Assembly: GCF_020985305.1 (NCBI RefSeq)
Contig: NZ_CP087588.1
Location: 496,001 to 560,000 of the forward strand
Reading direction: 5' to 3'
Source of the DNA: Croceicoccus sp. Ery15
GTDB lineage: Bacteria; Pseudomonadota; Alphaproteobacteria; Sphingomonadales; Sphingomonadaceae
Length of the DNA: 64,000 nt
Shown here in pieces: positions 36,427 through 46,072 of the stretch. The position numbers were made by a program, and so were the translations under genes. The notes beneath the pieces were generated by a model. That model ran no database searches. It was given only the letters and a program-made list of their open reading frames with translations, and was not told the origin of the DNA. Numbering within the stretch: the first letter of the stretch is position 1; every line of letters begins with the position of its first letter.

Positions 36427-38072
36427 CCCGTCGTATTCACCAAACCGGTCCTAAAGGGTTAGCGGGAGTGGCCTAAGCTTCTGATCTGAATTAGGAACTG
36501 GGTGTCTAAGCCGAACCTGCCGCAGGGCAGAAAATGCCACAGGTCACCCCCGCATGAACAACGATATCGCAAGCGCATTTGGATTCCCAGCAGTCGGCCG
36601 CAAGAAAGTCACAGCCGCTTTCGACGGCGGCCGGCTTACCTCGGATGGCGGCGTGTTGCTGCTGGCACAGGCCGAACGAGCGATGGGGATCTGCCAGCGG
36701 CTTGCAGCCTGCATTTCCGATCCGCGTGACCCGGGCAGAGTGGTGCATCACCTCGACGATATCCTGCGCGCCCGCATCTTTGCGATCAGCTGTGGCTATG
36801 AGGACGCCGATGATCTCGACGCTCTGCGCGACGATCCGGGCTTCCGCCTGGCGCTGGGCAAGCTGCCGGGATCGGGCGTGGGGCTTGCGAGCCAACCGAC
36901 CATGAGCCGGTGGGAAAATGCGCCGACTACGCGCGAGTTGGCCAGGATGATGGCCGCGATGATCGACATCTACTGCGCCAGCTATCCCGCCGCGCCGGCG
37001 GCGGTGACGCTGGATATCGATGACACCTGTGATGTCGTGCACGGCTATCAGCAACTCTCGTTCTGGAACGGTCATCACGGGGAGCGCTGCTTCCTGCCGA
37101 TTCATGTCTACGACACCGCCACCGGTCGGCCGGTGGCAATGCTGCTGCGCACCGGCAAGACACCGTCGGGCGCCGAGGCTGCCGGACACATTCGGCGCCT
37201 GGTGCGCCATCTTCGGCGGCACTGGCCCGATACCCACATCACCATCCGCGGCGACGGGCACTATGGGCGGCCCGAGGTCATGACGTTGTGCGAGGCGACC
37301 GGCGTCGATTACGTATTTGGTCTGCCGACCAACGCCGTGCTGCGTGCCGATCCCGAAATCGTCACCGTCGCCGATGCTTGTGCCGTCAGGCGGGCTCAAC
37401 GCCAATGCCCGGTCCTGCGCAACTATGCCGAGACCCGCTACGGCGCCAAAAGCTGGAAATGCCAGCGCCGCGTCGTCGCCCGGATTGAGGCCAGCACGCT
37501 GGGCATGGACATCCGCTATGTCGTCACCTCGCTGACCGAAGGCTCGGCCGAGCACATCTACGACACGCTGTACTGCGCCCGCGGTCAGGCCGAGAACCTG
37601 ATCAAGCGCCACAAGAGCCAGCTCGCCAGCGATCGCACCTCGTGCCGCTCGGCGGGCGCCAACCAGATGCGCCTCATCCTGCACACCGCCGCATACTGGC
37701 TCCTGTGGCGAATCCAGCAGGAAATCCCAAGAGCCACCGCACTCGCCACCGCCGAGTTCGCCACGCTGCGCCTGCGCCTGCTCAAGGTCGCTGCCCGCGT
37801 CATCGAAACCGCCACGCGTATCCGCGTCGCCTTCGCTTCGGCTTGCCCGGATGCCGGTGTGTTCAAGGCCATCACCACCAGTCTGCGACCAGCGCCCACA
37901 TAGCAAGAGCGGCGGTGCCGCCGAACCCCTGAGCCCCAGTCCATCAACCTCGAAAAGCCCATTGCTCCTGCCGCGGTGAAAAACGCCGGTGGAGGCGTGC
38001 GCCTTGATCAATCAGGCACCGCCACATCGCCGTCCGAACAACACGAAGCGGTAGCCTCATGAATAGGACGGG
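36427..38072 (+). mobile_element. IS1380 family element, copy B
   Basis: 1646 bp, with the same inverted ends as copy A and matching CTAG target duplications (36423-36426 and 38073-38076). Its right end truncates the czcA-like gene. Confidence 0.95.
36554..37903 (+). CDS. IS1380 family transposase (copy B)
   Basis: 449 residues, intact, identical to copy A except Thr for Ala in the LLR-GKTPSG segment (a GCC to ACC change near 37150). DDE motifs are as in copy A. Confidence 0.93.
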   Translation: MNNDIASAFGFPAVGRKKVTAAFDGGRLTSDGGVLLLAQAERAMGICQRLAACISDPRDPGRVVHHLDDILRARIFAISCGYEDADDLDALRDDPGFRLALGKLPGSGVGLASQPTMSRWENAPTTRELARMMAAMIDIYCASYPAAPAAVTLDIDDTCDVVHGYQQLSFWNGHHGERCFLPIHVYDTATGRPVAMLLRTGKTPSGAEAAGHIRRLVRHLRRHWPDTHITIRGDGHYGRPEVMTLCEATGVDYVFGLPTNAVLRADPEIVTVADACAVRRAQRQCPVLRNYAETRYGAKSWKCQRRVVARIEASTLGMDIRYVVTSLTEGSAEHIYDTLYCARGQAENLIKRHKSQLASDRTSCRSAGANQMRLILHTAAYWLLWRIQQEIPRATALATAEFATLRLRLLKVAARVIETATRIRVAFASACPDAGVFKAITTSLRPAPT

Positions 38073-39912
38073 CTAGGAGATCCCTTTCGTCGAGCTGTGG
38101 AGTGAATTCACTCCCCAGAAGACTAAAGGCGACAGCTGCAACCGCGAAGATGCCGAAACCGGTGCCGATAACCGGCCAAGGCCGCGCAATGGCCTTGCGA
38201 ACCGCTGGGCCATAACGCTCCTTCGACCAGCGAATGGGCTTCACCTCCTTTTCGGTGAGCTTCTTGTTGAGCAGGACCGCGATCATCGCCGGAACGAAGG
38301 TCAGCGAAAGCACGAAGGCCGACGCCAGCGCGAGCATCATCGTGATCGCCATTGGCGAGAACGTCTTGCCTTCGACTCCGGTAAAAGTGAGCAGCGGGGC
38401 GAAGACGAGGAAGATGATCGCCTGCCCGTAGACGGTCGGCTTGATCATTTCCTGCGCCGCAAGGCGTGTTTCGGTGAGCCGCTCGCCCAAGGTGAGAAGT
38501 CGCCCCTCCCGGTGTTGTCGCGCCGCGAGACGTGCGACGCTGTTCTCGACAATGATCACCGCGCCATCGACGATAAGGCCGAAGTCGAGCGCTCCGAGAC
38601 TCATCAGATTGCCCGACACGCCGAGCCGGTTCATACCGACCGCTGCCATCAGCATGGAGACTGGGATAACCAGTGCCGTTATGATCGCGGCGCGGATGTT
38701 GCCAAGTAGGAGGAATAGCACCGCAATGACCAGCAGCGCGCCTTCGAGCAGGTTTTTCTCGACTGTGGCTATGGTCGCATCGACAAGAGACGACCGGTTA
38801 TAGACGATATCGGCCTCTACCCCCGCAGGGAGCGAGTCACGGACTTCTTCAAGTCGTTCGGCTGCCTGAGCCGATACCGTGCGGCTGTTCTCACCGCTGC
38901 GCATCAGAACCGTTCCGACCACGGCTTCTTCGCCGTTTAACGATGCGGCGCCTGTTCGCAGGTCGCCACCGATCTCGACATCGGCGACATCACCTATACG
39001 GATAGGCACACCTTCGCGGGTGGCGACGACTGCTTGCTCGATATCCGCGATCCCGCCAAGCCGCGCATCGACCCTTACAAGCAGAGCCTCGTCTGCGCGG
39101 TCGACGAAATTGGCACCGGCCGCCAGATTGGCCGCCTCGAGCGCATCGATCAGAGAGTCGAAGGACAAACCGTAGCCGGTCAAACGGGCCGGATCGGGTT
39201 GAACAAGGAATTGCTTTTCAAAGCCTCCGATTGAGTCCACCCCGGCGACGCCGTCGACTGAACGCATCAGCGGTGCGACGACCCAGTCCTGCACAGTGCG
39301 CAGATAGGCCGCCTTGGCGACATCGCTTTCGAGGCGGTCGCCACGTTCGGTGATAAAGCTGCCATCGGACTGCCAGCCTGTCCGGCCGCCAGTGGTCGCA
39401 CCCTTGCCACCGGGGTGCTCATACTCGATCGTATACATCAGCACTTCGCCAAGGCCGGTGGAAATCGGCCCCATGGTGGGCTCCGCTCCCTCAGGCAGCG
39501 AAGCACCGATTGGTGCAAGACGCTCGTTTACCTGGCTCCGCGCGAAATAGAGATCGGTCCCTTCCTCGAAGATAGCGGTGACCTGGCTGAAGCCATTGCG
39601 CGAGATCGAGCGAGTCATCTCCAATCCCTCAATCCCGGCCAATCCGGTCTCGATGGGAAAAGTTACTTGCGTCTCGACCTGCGAAGGCGAGAGCGCAGGC
39701 GCGGTGGTGTTGATCTGGACCTGCGTATTGGTGATGTCAGGCACCGCATCGATCGGCAAACGCAACAAATTGAGCGCGCCGTAAATCGCAGCAAGTATGG
39801 TTAGAGCGATGATCGCCCAGCGAAAACGCACGGCGATATCCAGCACCATCCCGATCAGGCCATGGCGGTGGCTGCCCTCATCCGAAGGCGTCGATACATG
39901 ATCAGTCGTCAT
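38073..39912 (-). pseudogene. czcA: CzcA/CusA-type heavy-metal RND pump, 3' half deleted by IS1380
   Basis: About 613 genuine residues of an HME-RND permease remain, from the N-terminal helix (FRWAIIALTILAAIYGALNL) through LPIDAVPDITNTQVQINT, PIETGLAGIEGLEMTRS and the TM4 metal/proton motif LGALDFGLIVDGAVIIVENS to LLGSEFTPQLDERDLL. Family members are about 1040-1080 residues, so the second half is missing; 21 further codons (to 38008) are read from IS1380 before a stop. The sequence on the other side of the IS is not the missing part, so a deletion accompanied or followed the insertion. The start overlaps czcB by 11 bases. The pump should be non-functional. Confidence 0.9.
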
Positions 39913-41065
39913 CTTCGACGTTCTCCTTTTCGAGTTCGGCCTTCAGCAGAAAGGCATTGTCGGTCGCGATCCGCTGTCCGGCTTCAAGACCGGACAGTAT
40001 CGTCACCATTCCGGCGGACCGGCTGCCTGTGGCCACTTCACGCGCCTGGAACCCGCGCTGTGTGCGCACGAAAACGACATCGCGCCCTTCGAGCACTTGC
40101 ACGGCGTCCTCTGGAACCGCGATGCGGCTCTGGTCGACTTCGCCTGACGGGCGAATGCGTACCTGGAGAAACGAACCGGGCTGGAGGCCGGGAACAGCGC
40201 GTGTGAGACTGAGCACGGCGGTGGCACTGCGGCTCTCCGGATCGAGCGAAGGCGTGACCGATCGGACACGTGCGCCGATCTCGCGGCCATCCCCCACGAT
40301 CACCGCGGCTTCATCGCCAGGCTGAATGCGCGCGGCATCTTCGGAAGGCAGCGCAACTTCTACCTGAAGGCCGTTCGGATTGACCACGCGGTAGAGTTCT
40401 TCACCGGCATCGACGAACGAGCCGAGCACGATCGGGGCAGCGGTGACGCGGCCCGAGAGTGGACTCGTCACCGCAAGCGAACGTCCATCACCACTTACAC
40501 CCGCTGCAGCGACAGCAGCCTGCGCACGGTTCAATTCGGCACGGGCAACGTCAAGATTGGCGCGCGCCGCTTCGAGATCTTGGCGCGCTGTCACGTTAGC
40601 TTCAAAAAGACGACGCTCCCGCTCATAGGCTGCCGAAAGCTCGGTCACGCGGGCGCGGGCGGAACTAAGCTGGGAAGCGAGTGCCGCCGCATCGGCGCTT
40701 TCGATCCGTGCAACGGTTTCGCCTTGGCGGACATAGTCGCCAAGCGTCTTGCCAACGCTGCGGACGACGCCCGAAGCGCGCGCATCGATTCTTGCACTTG
40801 CAGTCGGGCTCGCCGCAACGGTCGCTGGGAAGACCAGTTCGACTGCAGCACCGGCCTGCACTGCGGCGACCTCGATCTCTGCCGTGCGAATCTGTTCTTC
40901 GTCGATCAGAACGAGGCCTTCTGGCAATTCAGTTTCGGCGGCTTCGTTTTCTGCAAGAGGATCAGCTTGATAGTCAGGCCACAGCAATAATAGCAGTGCC
41001 GCGGCGAGTATGACGATTCCGGCGACGATCGCCAGTTTTCTGCGGTTCATTGGGAGGTTCCTCAT
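39902..41065 (-). CDS. czcB: CzcB-type periplasmic adaptor (membrane fusion protein)
   Basis: A 387-residue membrane-fusion protein: N-terminal anchor (LAIVAGIVILAAALLLLLWP), lipoyl/barrel-sandwich halves (ARASGVVRSVGKTLGDYVRQ and LAVTSPLSGRVTAAPIVLGS), an alpha-hairpin between them (ARVTELSAAYERERRLFEAN), and a beta-barrel domain (VEVALPSEDAARIQPGDEAA). It links CzcA to CzcC in tripartite Co/Zn/Cd-type efflux. It overlaps czcC by four bases (ATGA); an alternative ATG at 41050 follows GAGG. Intact, but its partner CzcA is truncated. Confidence 0.92.
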   Translation of the reverse strand: MRNLPMNRRKLAIVAGIVILAAALLLLLWPDYQADPLAENEAAETELPEGLVLIDEEQIRTAEIEVAAVQAGAAVELVFPATVAASPTASARIDARASGVVRSVGKTLGDYVRQGETVARIESADAAALASQLSSARARVTELSAAYERERRLFEANVTARQDLEAARANLDVARAELNRAQAAVAAAGVSGDGRSLAVTSPLSGRVTAAPIVLGSFVDAGEELYRVVNPNGLQVEVALPSEDAARIQPGDEAAVIVGDGREIGARVRSVTPSLDPESRSATAVLSLTRAVPGLQPGSFLQVRIRPSGEVDQSRIAVPEDAVQVLEGRDVVFVRTQRGFQAREVATGSRSAGMVTILSGLEAGQRIATDNAFLLKAELEKENVEDDD

Positions 41066-42315
41066 TGTGCGGCCAGCCTGATCAGTTCGGCGGCAGCTTG
41101 TCCCCGGTCTTGCTGCGCGGCGATCAACGCCTCGCGTATGGCGTCACGCGCTTCGGCTGCGCTCAACACCTCGATCAGCGGAAAGCGACCGTTGCGATAC
41201 CCGATGCGAACGAGCCGCAGCGCCTCTTCAGCCTGGGGGAGTGATGTCGTGGAAAGTGTCTCGACGCGCGCTTCGGCGGCAAGATATTCGGCACGAGCGC
41301 GGGTTATGGACTGTTCGAAGTCAGCGAGCGCGACTGCCTCGCGGGCATTGGCGGCCCGCAGCCTAGCCTCGGCAGCAGCGATGTTGCCCTGGTTCCGATT
41401 GCGGAAAGGAAGCGGTATCGAGACGCCGACAAGAAAGGCACTGTCGTTGCTTTCCTCAAAGCGGCGAACACCGGCGGATACGACAGGATCGGGAATGCGC
41501 AAGCTGCGCTCACGATCGATCTCGGCGGCTGCGGCGGTGCTTTCGGCTCGCGCTACTTGTAATTGCAGCCCCGTCGCCGAGGCCATTACGATGCCCGGAG
41601 GCACGATTTCGGGAAAGTCGGTCGGAACGAGCGGCGGCGCTTCCTGGTCGCTCCAAAGCGAGGCGAGCGCCGTGCACGCCGCGAGACTGGCTGCTTGCGC
41701 CGCTTGAAGCTCGGCACGTGCTTCCGCCAGGGCCGCTTCTGCGCGCAATGCGCGTAGAGGCGGTTCGCGGCCCACTTCGACCAGCACACCGGCTATGCGG
41801 GCGAGTTCTTCGTTCCGCTCAACCACATCGCGAGCGAGTGCGACACGCGAGGCAGCCGCAACTGCCGCAACGTAGCGCTCACGAACGAGAAAGCTGAGCT
41901 CGACATCGGCGAGGTCGGCTCGCAAGCCTGCCAGCTGCGCCTGTGCCCGTGCAGCCTCCACGCGCGCGCCACGCTTGCCTCCAAGTTCGAGCTGCTGGCC
42001 GACAGCAAGCGTATATTCGGTTGCGCTGAGTCCCGAGAATGCACCACTACCGGCGATGTTCTCAACCTCGAGCGATACTTCAGGATTGGGCCGCAGCCGC
42101 GCCTGACCGACTAGCGCCTGTGCTGCCTCGGCCTCCGCCCGCGGACCGACGATGCGCGGGTTTAATTCGGGGTCTGCAGTTTCGCCGACCACGCCTGTCC
42201 GGCTCAATGCATCCTCGAGCGTCAGAAGCTCCTGCTCCTGCGCTGCCACGGGCGTGGCAATGGCGACGAGGGATAGCCCTGCAGTCAAGGCATCCCGCCA
42301 ACTTATGGCTGACAT
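41062..42315 (-). CDS. czcC: CzcC-type outer-membrane efflux channel (TolC family)
   Basis: A 417-residue TolC-family protein: signal peptide ending VAAQ, followed by two OEP repeats (LTLEDALSRTG, ARLRPNPEVSLEVENIAGSG, VSIPLPFRNRNQGNIAAAEA). The repeats share the long periplasmic helices of this family, for example LAEARAELQAAQAASLA. Normal length. Outer-membrane exit duct for the CzcCBA system; first large gene of the operon with czcB and truncated czcA following. Confidence 0.92.
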   Translation of the reverse strand: MSAISWRDALTAGLSLVAIATPVAAQEQELLTLEDALSRTGVVGETADPELNPRIVGPRAEAEAAQALVGQARLRPNPEVSLEVENIAGSGAFSGLSATEYTLAVGQQLELGGKRGARVEAARAQAQLAGLRADLADVELSFLVRERYVAAVAAASRVALARDVVERNEELARIAGVLVEVGREPPLRALRAEAALAEARAELQAAQAASLAACTALASLWSDQEAPPLVPTDFPEIVPPGIVMASATGLQLQVARAESTAAAAEIDRERSLRIPDPVVSAGVRRFEESNDSAFLVGVSIPLPFRNRNQGNIAAAEARLRAANAREAVALADFEQSITRARAEYLAAEARVETLSTTSLPQAEEALRLVRIGYRNGRFPLIEVLSAAEARDAIREALIAAQQDRGQAAAELIRLAAQ

Positions 42316-42377
42316 TCTGTATAGTTCCTCTGCTGACGATCCGGTGTGCGCCGCGTTGCACAGCGCGATTCAACCCG

Positions 42378-42725
42378 TCAGCTTCGAGGAGGGCGTTGGG
42401 GCAGGCCGTGCGCCTCGCCAGTGATTTTCACGTCTGGAAACGAGGTAGTAACGATGACGGTTTCGCCGAACGTTTGACTATGACTATTGGGTACCAACGC
42501 TGCGAACAGGTGGTGGCAATGTCCATGCGCGCAGACCTGGGGCTGCGGACTATCTCGCTCAGATCCGTCACTGGTAACCGCATCAATCGTTTGGTTCGCA
42601 TAGATTGCCGAAGACATTTCATCGCCGCATTGAGCGGCTTCCGCCACCGGCGACACCATTAGCGCCGCCACCGCCAAAACAGCGGCGACAATTCTAAAGG
42701 AAATCAATCCATGCAGCTCAAACAT
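42378..42725 (-). CDS. Small periplasmic protein at head of czc operon (CzcI-like position)
   Basis: A 115-residue protein with a signal peptide (LAVAALMVSPVAEA|AQ) and a short mature part containing a His/Cys cluster (CAHGHCHHLF). Its position, 62 bp before czcC, matches the small czcI-type genes that precede czcCBA in other bacteria; sequence identity with CzcI is not evident. The ATG at 42725 lies only 10 bp from the CTAG that flanks IS5 copy 3, so the native promoter has been displaced. The longer open frame into the IS is spurious. Confidence 0.7.
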   Translation of the reverse strand: MFELHGLISFRIVAAVLAVAALMVSPVAEAAQCGDEMSSAIYANQTIDAVTSDGSERDSPQPQVCAHGHCHHLFAALVPNSHSQTFGETVIVTTSFPDVKITGEAHGLPQRPPRS

Positions 42726-42735
42726 CCTGGCGCCT

Positions 42736-43538
42736 CTAGGGCGTAGACTCATTAGCGGCGATCCATAGGCGTGTGCAGAAGAGCTTGATGGCAGCGAGGA
42801 AGTTATCGCTTCGTTTGTCGTATCTGGTGGCCAAGCCTCTGGCGTTTTTGAGTTTCCCGAAGAAACGCTCGACCAGATTACGGTAGCGATACAGGAAGCT
42901 GCTGAACGCGAAGCCTTTGCGACGATTGCGCTTGACTGGGATGTTGGCGAAGCCACCCTGCGCGGTGATCTGACTGCGAATGGCATCGCTGTCATAAGCC
43001 TTATCGGCGAGAAAGGTGGTGGCGTTCGGCACGGCGGCCAGCAGCCTCTCGGCCTCACGGCAATCGCTCGCCTGGCCTTCGGACAGATGCAGTTGGATCG
43101 GCAGGCCGCGACCATCAACCAGGGCATGGATCTTGGTTGTCAAACCGCCCCGGGAACGTCCCATGCAGCGATTTGGGTCCCCCTTTTTAGGGTCGCACCG
43201 TGCTGGTGGACCCGGATGGAAGAACTGTCGATCATGACCAACTCGCCGTCGAAGGCTTGGCTCACCGCTTCGAGAAGGCGGTCCCACACACCGGCTTTGC
43301 GCCAGCGCACGAAACGGTTGTAGCAGGTGGTATGTGGGCCATAGCGCTCGGGAATATCAGCCCAAGGACTGCCCGTGCGAAAGCGCCACAATATCCCGTC
43401 GATGACCCGCCGGTCATCCACACGCGGAACCCCGCGAGGCTTGTTCGGCAACAACGGCTCGATCACCAGCCACTCATCATCGGTCAGTTCAAATCTACGA
43501 CGCGTCATCCAAAGCTCCTTCCCGAAGCCTTGAATCAA
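42736..43538 (-). CDS. IS5 family transposase (copy 3), frameshifted pair of frames
   Basis: Frames 43140-43538 and 42736-43287 encode the two transposase parts, identical in translation to copies 1 and 2. The TAG stop is again supplied by the adjacent CTAG. Confidence 0.88.
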
Positions 43539-43578
43539 CCGCGCCCGCGCCGCGCAAGTCAGTTTATGAGTTTACGGC
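42740..43578 (-). mobile_element. IS5 family element, copy 3 (right end of composite)
   Basis: 839 bp, reverse orientation relative to copy 1, flanked by CTAG on both sides (42736-42739 and 43579-43582). The outer CTAG joins the 3' half of the EamA gene. It lies immediately upstream of the czc operon head. Confidence 0.93.
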
Positions 43579-43582
43579 CTAG

Positions 43583-44189
43583 GAAGAGATCGGATTTCGT
43601 GTGGATCGGACTGGCGGCGACCGGTCTTGCCATGCTGTTGCCCGTGCATTCTGCAACTTCTGCGCAGGACTATCGCGGCCTGTTGCTGGCGGCCTTGGCC
43701 GGCATTTTCTGGGCCTGCTACATCATCACCGGCAAGCGGGTTGGAGAACGACACGGACCTGCTGCAAGCGCCGCTGGCATGATCGTGGCTGCACTTGTCG
43801 CCGCCCCCGTAGGCTTCGCGCAAGCTGGGCAGGATATGTTGCTACCCGGCGTCCTCCTGATCGGATCAATCGTCGCCATCGTTTCCAGCGCTGTTCCTTA
43901 CAGTTTGGAAATGATTGCATTATGTAAGCTGCCATCCAACGCCTTCGGCACGATGATGAGTGCGGAACCGGCCATCGGAGCATTGATCGGAATGGTCGTG
44001 CTCGGCGAAACTCTCAACTTCACCCAATGGGCGGCGATCAGCCTCATCGTGATGGCTTCGGCAGGCGCGGCATTAGGTTCGAGGAGCATAAGTCCAGTGA
44101 CCGAGAATGATGCGTGCAAGAGAGCATCAGTTGTCGCCATCGTCGGAGCAAATCCGGACGGAAGGCGGTCGAGCCGGCGTAAGCCGTAA
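43583..44189 (+). pseudogene. EamA family transporter gene, 3' half
   Basis: Encodes the second EamA domain: FVWIGLAATGLAMLLPV, LLLAALAGIFWACYIITGKR, LLIGSIVAIVSSAVPYSLEM and AFGTMMSAEPAIGALIGMVV with VLGETLNFTQWAAISLIVMA, the hallmarks of RhtA-type transporters. It directly continues the half at 18922-19279 once the composite transposon is removed. The tail after about 44090 is unusually polar. No start codon of its own; it can only be read by fusion to IS sequence. Confidence 0.88.
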
Positions 44190-44207
44190 TCCGAGGGGTG
44201 CCTCTAG

Positions 44208-45639
44208 CACTACTTTGGCAGATTTTTTGGTGTCGGGTCAGATATGCAGCGACCGCAGTGCGGGCATGGCCGATCCGGTGGCTTGGAGAAGCGGTCAATG
44301 ATGGCCTGTCTGATCGCTGGTAAGCTCGGCTGTGGAGGCGGACCGGCAGTCCTTTTTTTCCCCCTTGGCCTGCTTGAGGCGCTGGGTCTGCAAGAAGGCC
44401 AGGGCGATCATGGACATCAGCGCGTGTCGGTGCAGCCCCTTCCATGATCTACCCTCGAAGTGATCGAGGCCGAGTTCTTCCTTGAGTTGCTGATGCCCCT
44501 GCTCACAGACCCAGCGGGCCTTGATGGCGCCGGCAAGCTGCCTGATTGGCGTGCTGGCAGGCAGGTTGGAGAGGTAGTATTTGCGCTCGCCAGTCGAGCG
44601 ATGCTCCCCGACCAACCACACCTCCTCGCCGGGCAGATGTTGCGCACCCATGTCCCGGATGCGCTGGGGCGGACCATCGGCGACACGCACGCGAACGGCA
44701 GCGAACCGCGCCGAGAGTGGCCCTTTGGTACCGCGCCGCCAACTCACCTTGCGCCACCTTGCCATCTCCAGCATTGCCTTGGCGGATATCGATTTCGCGT
44801 CGGGGATGGCGTTCTTGCGAGGGCGACCTCTTCCAGCGATCGGGAAGATCATCCCAACATCGGCGGGGTAGACCTTCTGTCTGAAAGGTATGCCCACCGC
44901 CCATGCAAGCCCGCGCTCACTCAGCCCCTGTCGGAACGGTGCGGACATGCCATAGCCCGCATCCGCCAGGACACAGCCGAAACGAACACCCGCAGCGCCG
45001 ACCCGATCGATCTCAGCGAGCGCGATCTCGGGCTTGGTCCTGTAGGGGCAGCAATCGAGAGGAACTCCAGTCCGTTCCAGGCGGGCCACGTCTCCGGTCC
45101 AGCTCTCGGGCAGGAACAGGCGCAGGCCGACCATGATGGGGACTTCGCCAGATGCCAGCGTCACCGACACCAGCGTCTGGCAGTTGGCATTCTTGCCCAG
45201 TGCCGACGCATATTGCGGCGCCACGCCGACGGAATGGCGCCCCTTCTTGGGCAGCGCCGTGTCGTCGATGATCAGCCAGGCCTTCTCGCCGCCTACCTGC
45301 CGGTCGGCCTCGGCGAGCAGAGCTGCCTCCAGCGGTGCTTCGTCCCACACGCCGCTGGCGATGAAATGATGCAGCCGATCGTAGCTGACATCATCTGTCC
45401 GGGCGGCCATCGGCTGTATGCTTTTGCGATCCCCCGGGCCGATCAGTCCCGCGATATACGCCGGACACATCCGGCCACGCGTCTTGTGTCGCAACGCCGC
45501 TACAAACGGTGCCAACCACTCGTCCAGTTCGCCACGCCAATCCGTATCCATCGCCAGCCCCTTCGAAAAGCTGGCTCCCTATGAATCACTGGAATCCCAC
45601 CTTGGGAATCCCAAAAATCAGATTTCTGCCAAAGTAGTG
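44208..45639 (-). mobile_element. IS701 family insertion sequence
   Basis: 1432 bp with near-perfect inverted ends CACTACTTTGGCAGA(A)ATT-type and target duplication CTAG (44204-44207 and 45640-45643). It is inserted 15 bp after the EamA gene stop. A solitary end of a related copy lies at 29226-29245. Confidence 0.93.
44295..45551 (-). CDS. IS701 family transposase
   Basis: A 418-residue DDE transposase: N-terminal RGRMCPAYIAGLIGPGDRKS, catalytic Asp in KAWLIIDDTALPKKGRHSVG, second Asp in FGCVLADAGYGMSAPFRQGL and the Glu region RWVCEQGHQQLKEELGLDHF with GRSWKGLHRHALM. These are diagnostic of IS701. Full length, apparently intact. Confidence 0.93.
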   Translation of the reverse strand: MDTDWRGELDEWLAPFVAALRHKTRGRMCPAYIAGLIGPGDRKSIQPMAARTDDVSYDRLHHFIASGVWDEAPLEAALLAEADRQVGGEKAWLIIDDTALPKKGRHSVGVAPQYASALGKNANCQTLVSVTLASGEVPIMVGLRLFLPESWTGDVARLERTGVPLDCCPYRTKPEIALAEIDRVGAAGVRFGCVLADAGYGMSAPFRQGLSERGLAWAVGIPFRQKVYPADVGMIFPIAGRGRPRKNAIPDAKSISAKAMLEMARWRKVSWRRGTKGPLSARFAAVRVRVADGPPQRIRDMGAQHLPGEEVWLVGEHRSTGERKYYLSNLPASTPIRQLAGAIKARWVCEQGHQQLKEELGLDHFEGRSWKGLHRHALMSMIALAFLQTQRLKQAKGEKKDCRSASTAELTSDQTGHH

Positions 45640-45643
45640 CTAG

Positions 45644-45815
45644 TTGCAAGGCGCTTATTATCGAGAAGCCTAACGATTGGCGCTGGCTCGGTCAGGCATT
45701 CGAACGCGCTTCCCTGATCAGCATTGGCGCGGGTTCTGTTGCTACGCTCGGCTATCTTGCCTTCGAAGCGTTGGCTTACCCTGCCCTTGCGATCACCAAG
45801 GCGATCGAACCCTAG
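45644..45815 (+). pseudogene. 3' fragment of an unrecognised gene cut by IS701
   Basis: An open frame from the IS701 junction to TAG at 45813-45815 reads KPNDWRWLGQAFERASLISI, then GYLAFEALAYPALAITKAIE. It has one hydrophobic stretch and looks like the C-terminus of a membrane protein. The upstream part is not found on the other side of the IS within a coding frame. Family unknown. Confidence 0.4.
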
Positions 45816-45994
45816 CCGACTGCTAGTAAGCCGAGCAGAACCGCGTGCACCCCGATGGCGATTGCCACGAAGACAGAAGCGGCCAGCATGCATGGGTTTG
45901 GCGATCTCGTTCGCGGGAGCACGGCTGGCGTATCTTCTGCCTCATCTATGATAGCCCGGACGGTAGGGGAATTGTAATGATGTTCCTTCGACAT
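45812..45994 (-). CDS. Small single-pass membrane protein, unknown
   Basis: A 60-residue protein: polar N-terminus (MSKEHHYNSPTVRAIIDEAE) and one C-terminal membrane helix (LAASVFVAIAIGVHAVLLGL). No strong ribosome site. The layout is like small tail-anchored stress or toxin-type peptides, but no family is recognised. It converges with the 45644 fragment. Confidence 0.45.
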   Translation of the reverse strand: MSKEHHYNSPTVRAIIDEAEDTPAVLPRTRSPNPCMLAASVFVAIAIGVHAVLLGLLAVG

Positions 45995-46072
45995 TCGCTA
46001 TGTATAGCGCGAAACCTTTTCCTGAGGGTTTCGTGTCAGAAGGGGGTAACGGGAAATTCAGGTTTCGTTTTA

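Larger units (their letters stand above)
19280..43578. mobile_element. 24.3-kb IS5-bounded composite transposon
   Basis: Two inverted 839-bp copies of the same IS5-family element form the outer ends (19280-20118 and 42740-43578). The flanking host DNA carries CTAG on both sides (19276-19279 and 43579-43582). Removing the segment with one CTAG rejoins the EamA reading frame exactly. This is the signature of one transposition event of the whole unit. Cargo: receptor and MerR fragments, IS3, IS110, UspA, MBL hydrolase, PepSY protein, two IS1380 copies, a third internal IS5, an autotransporter and a damaged czc operon. Confidence 0.85.

Noticed and set aside
36424-38072. IS1380 copy B as simple insertion into an otherwise complete czcA
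   Set aside because: Bases left of the IS do not continue czcA in any frame, so a deletion must also have occurred.
43200-44189. A 329-residue fusion protein of IS sequence and EamA half
   Set aside because: The first 120 codons are antisense to the IS5 transposase; only the part from 43583 on belongs to a real gene family.
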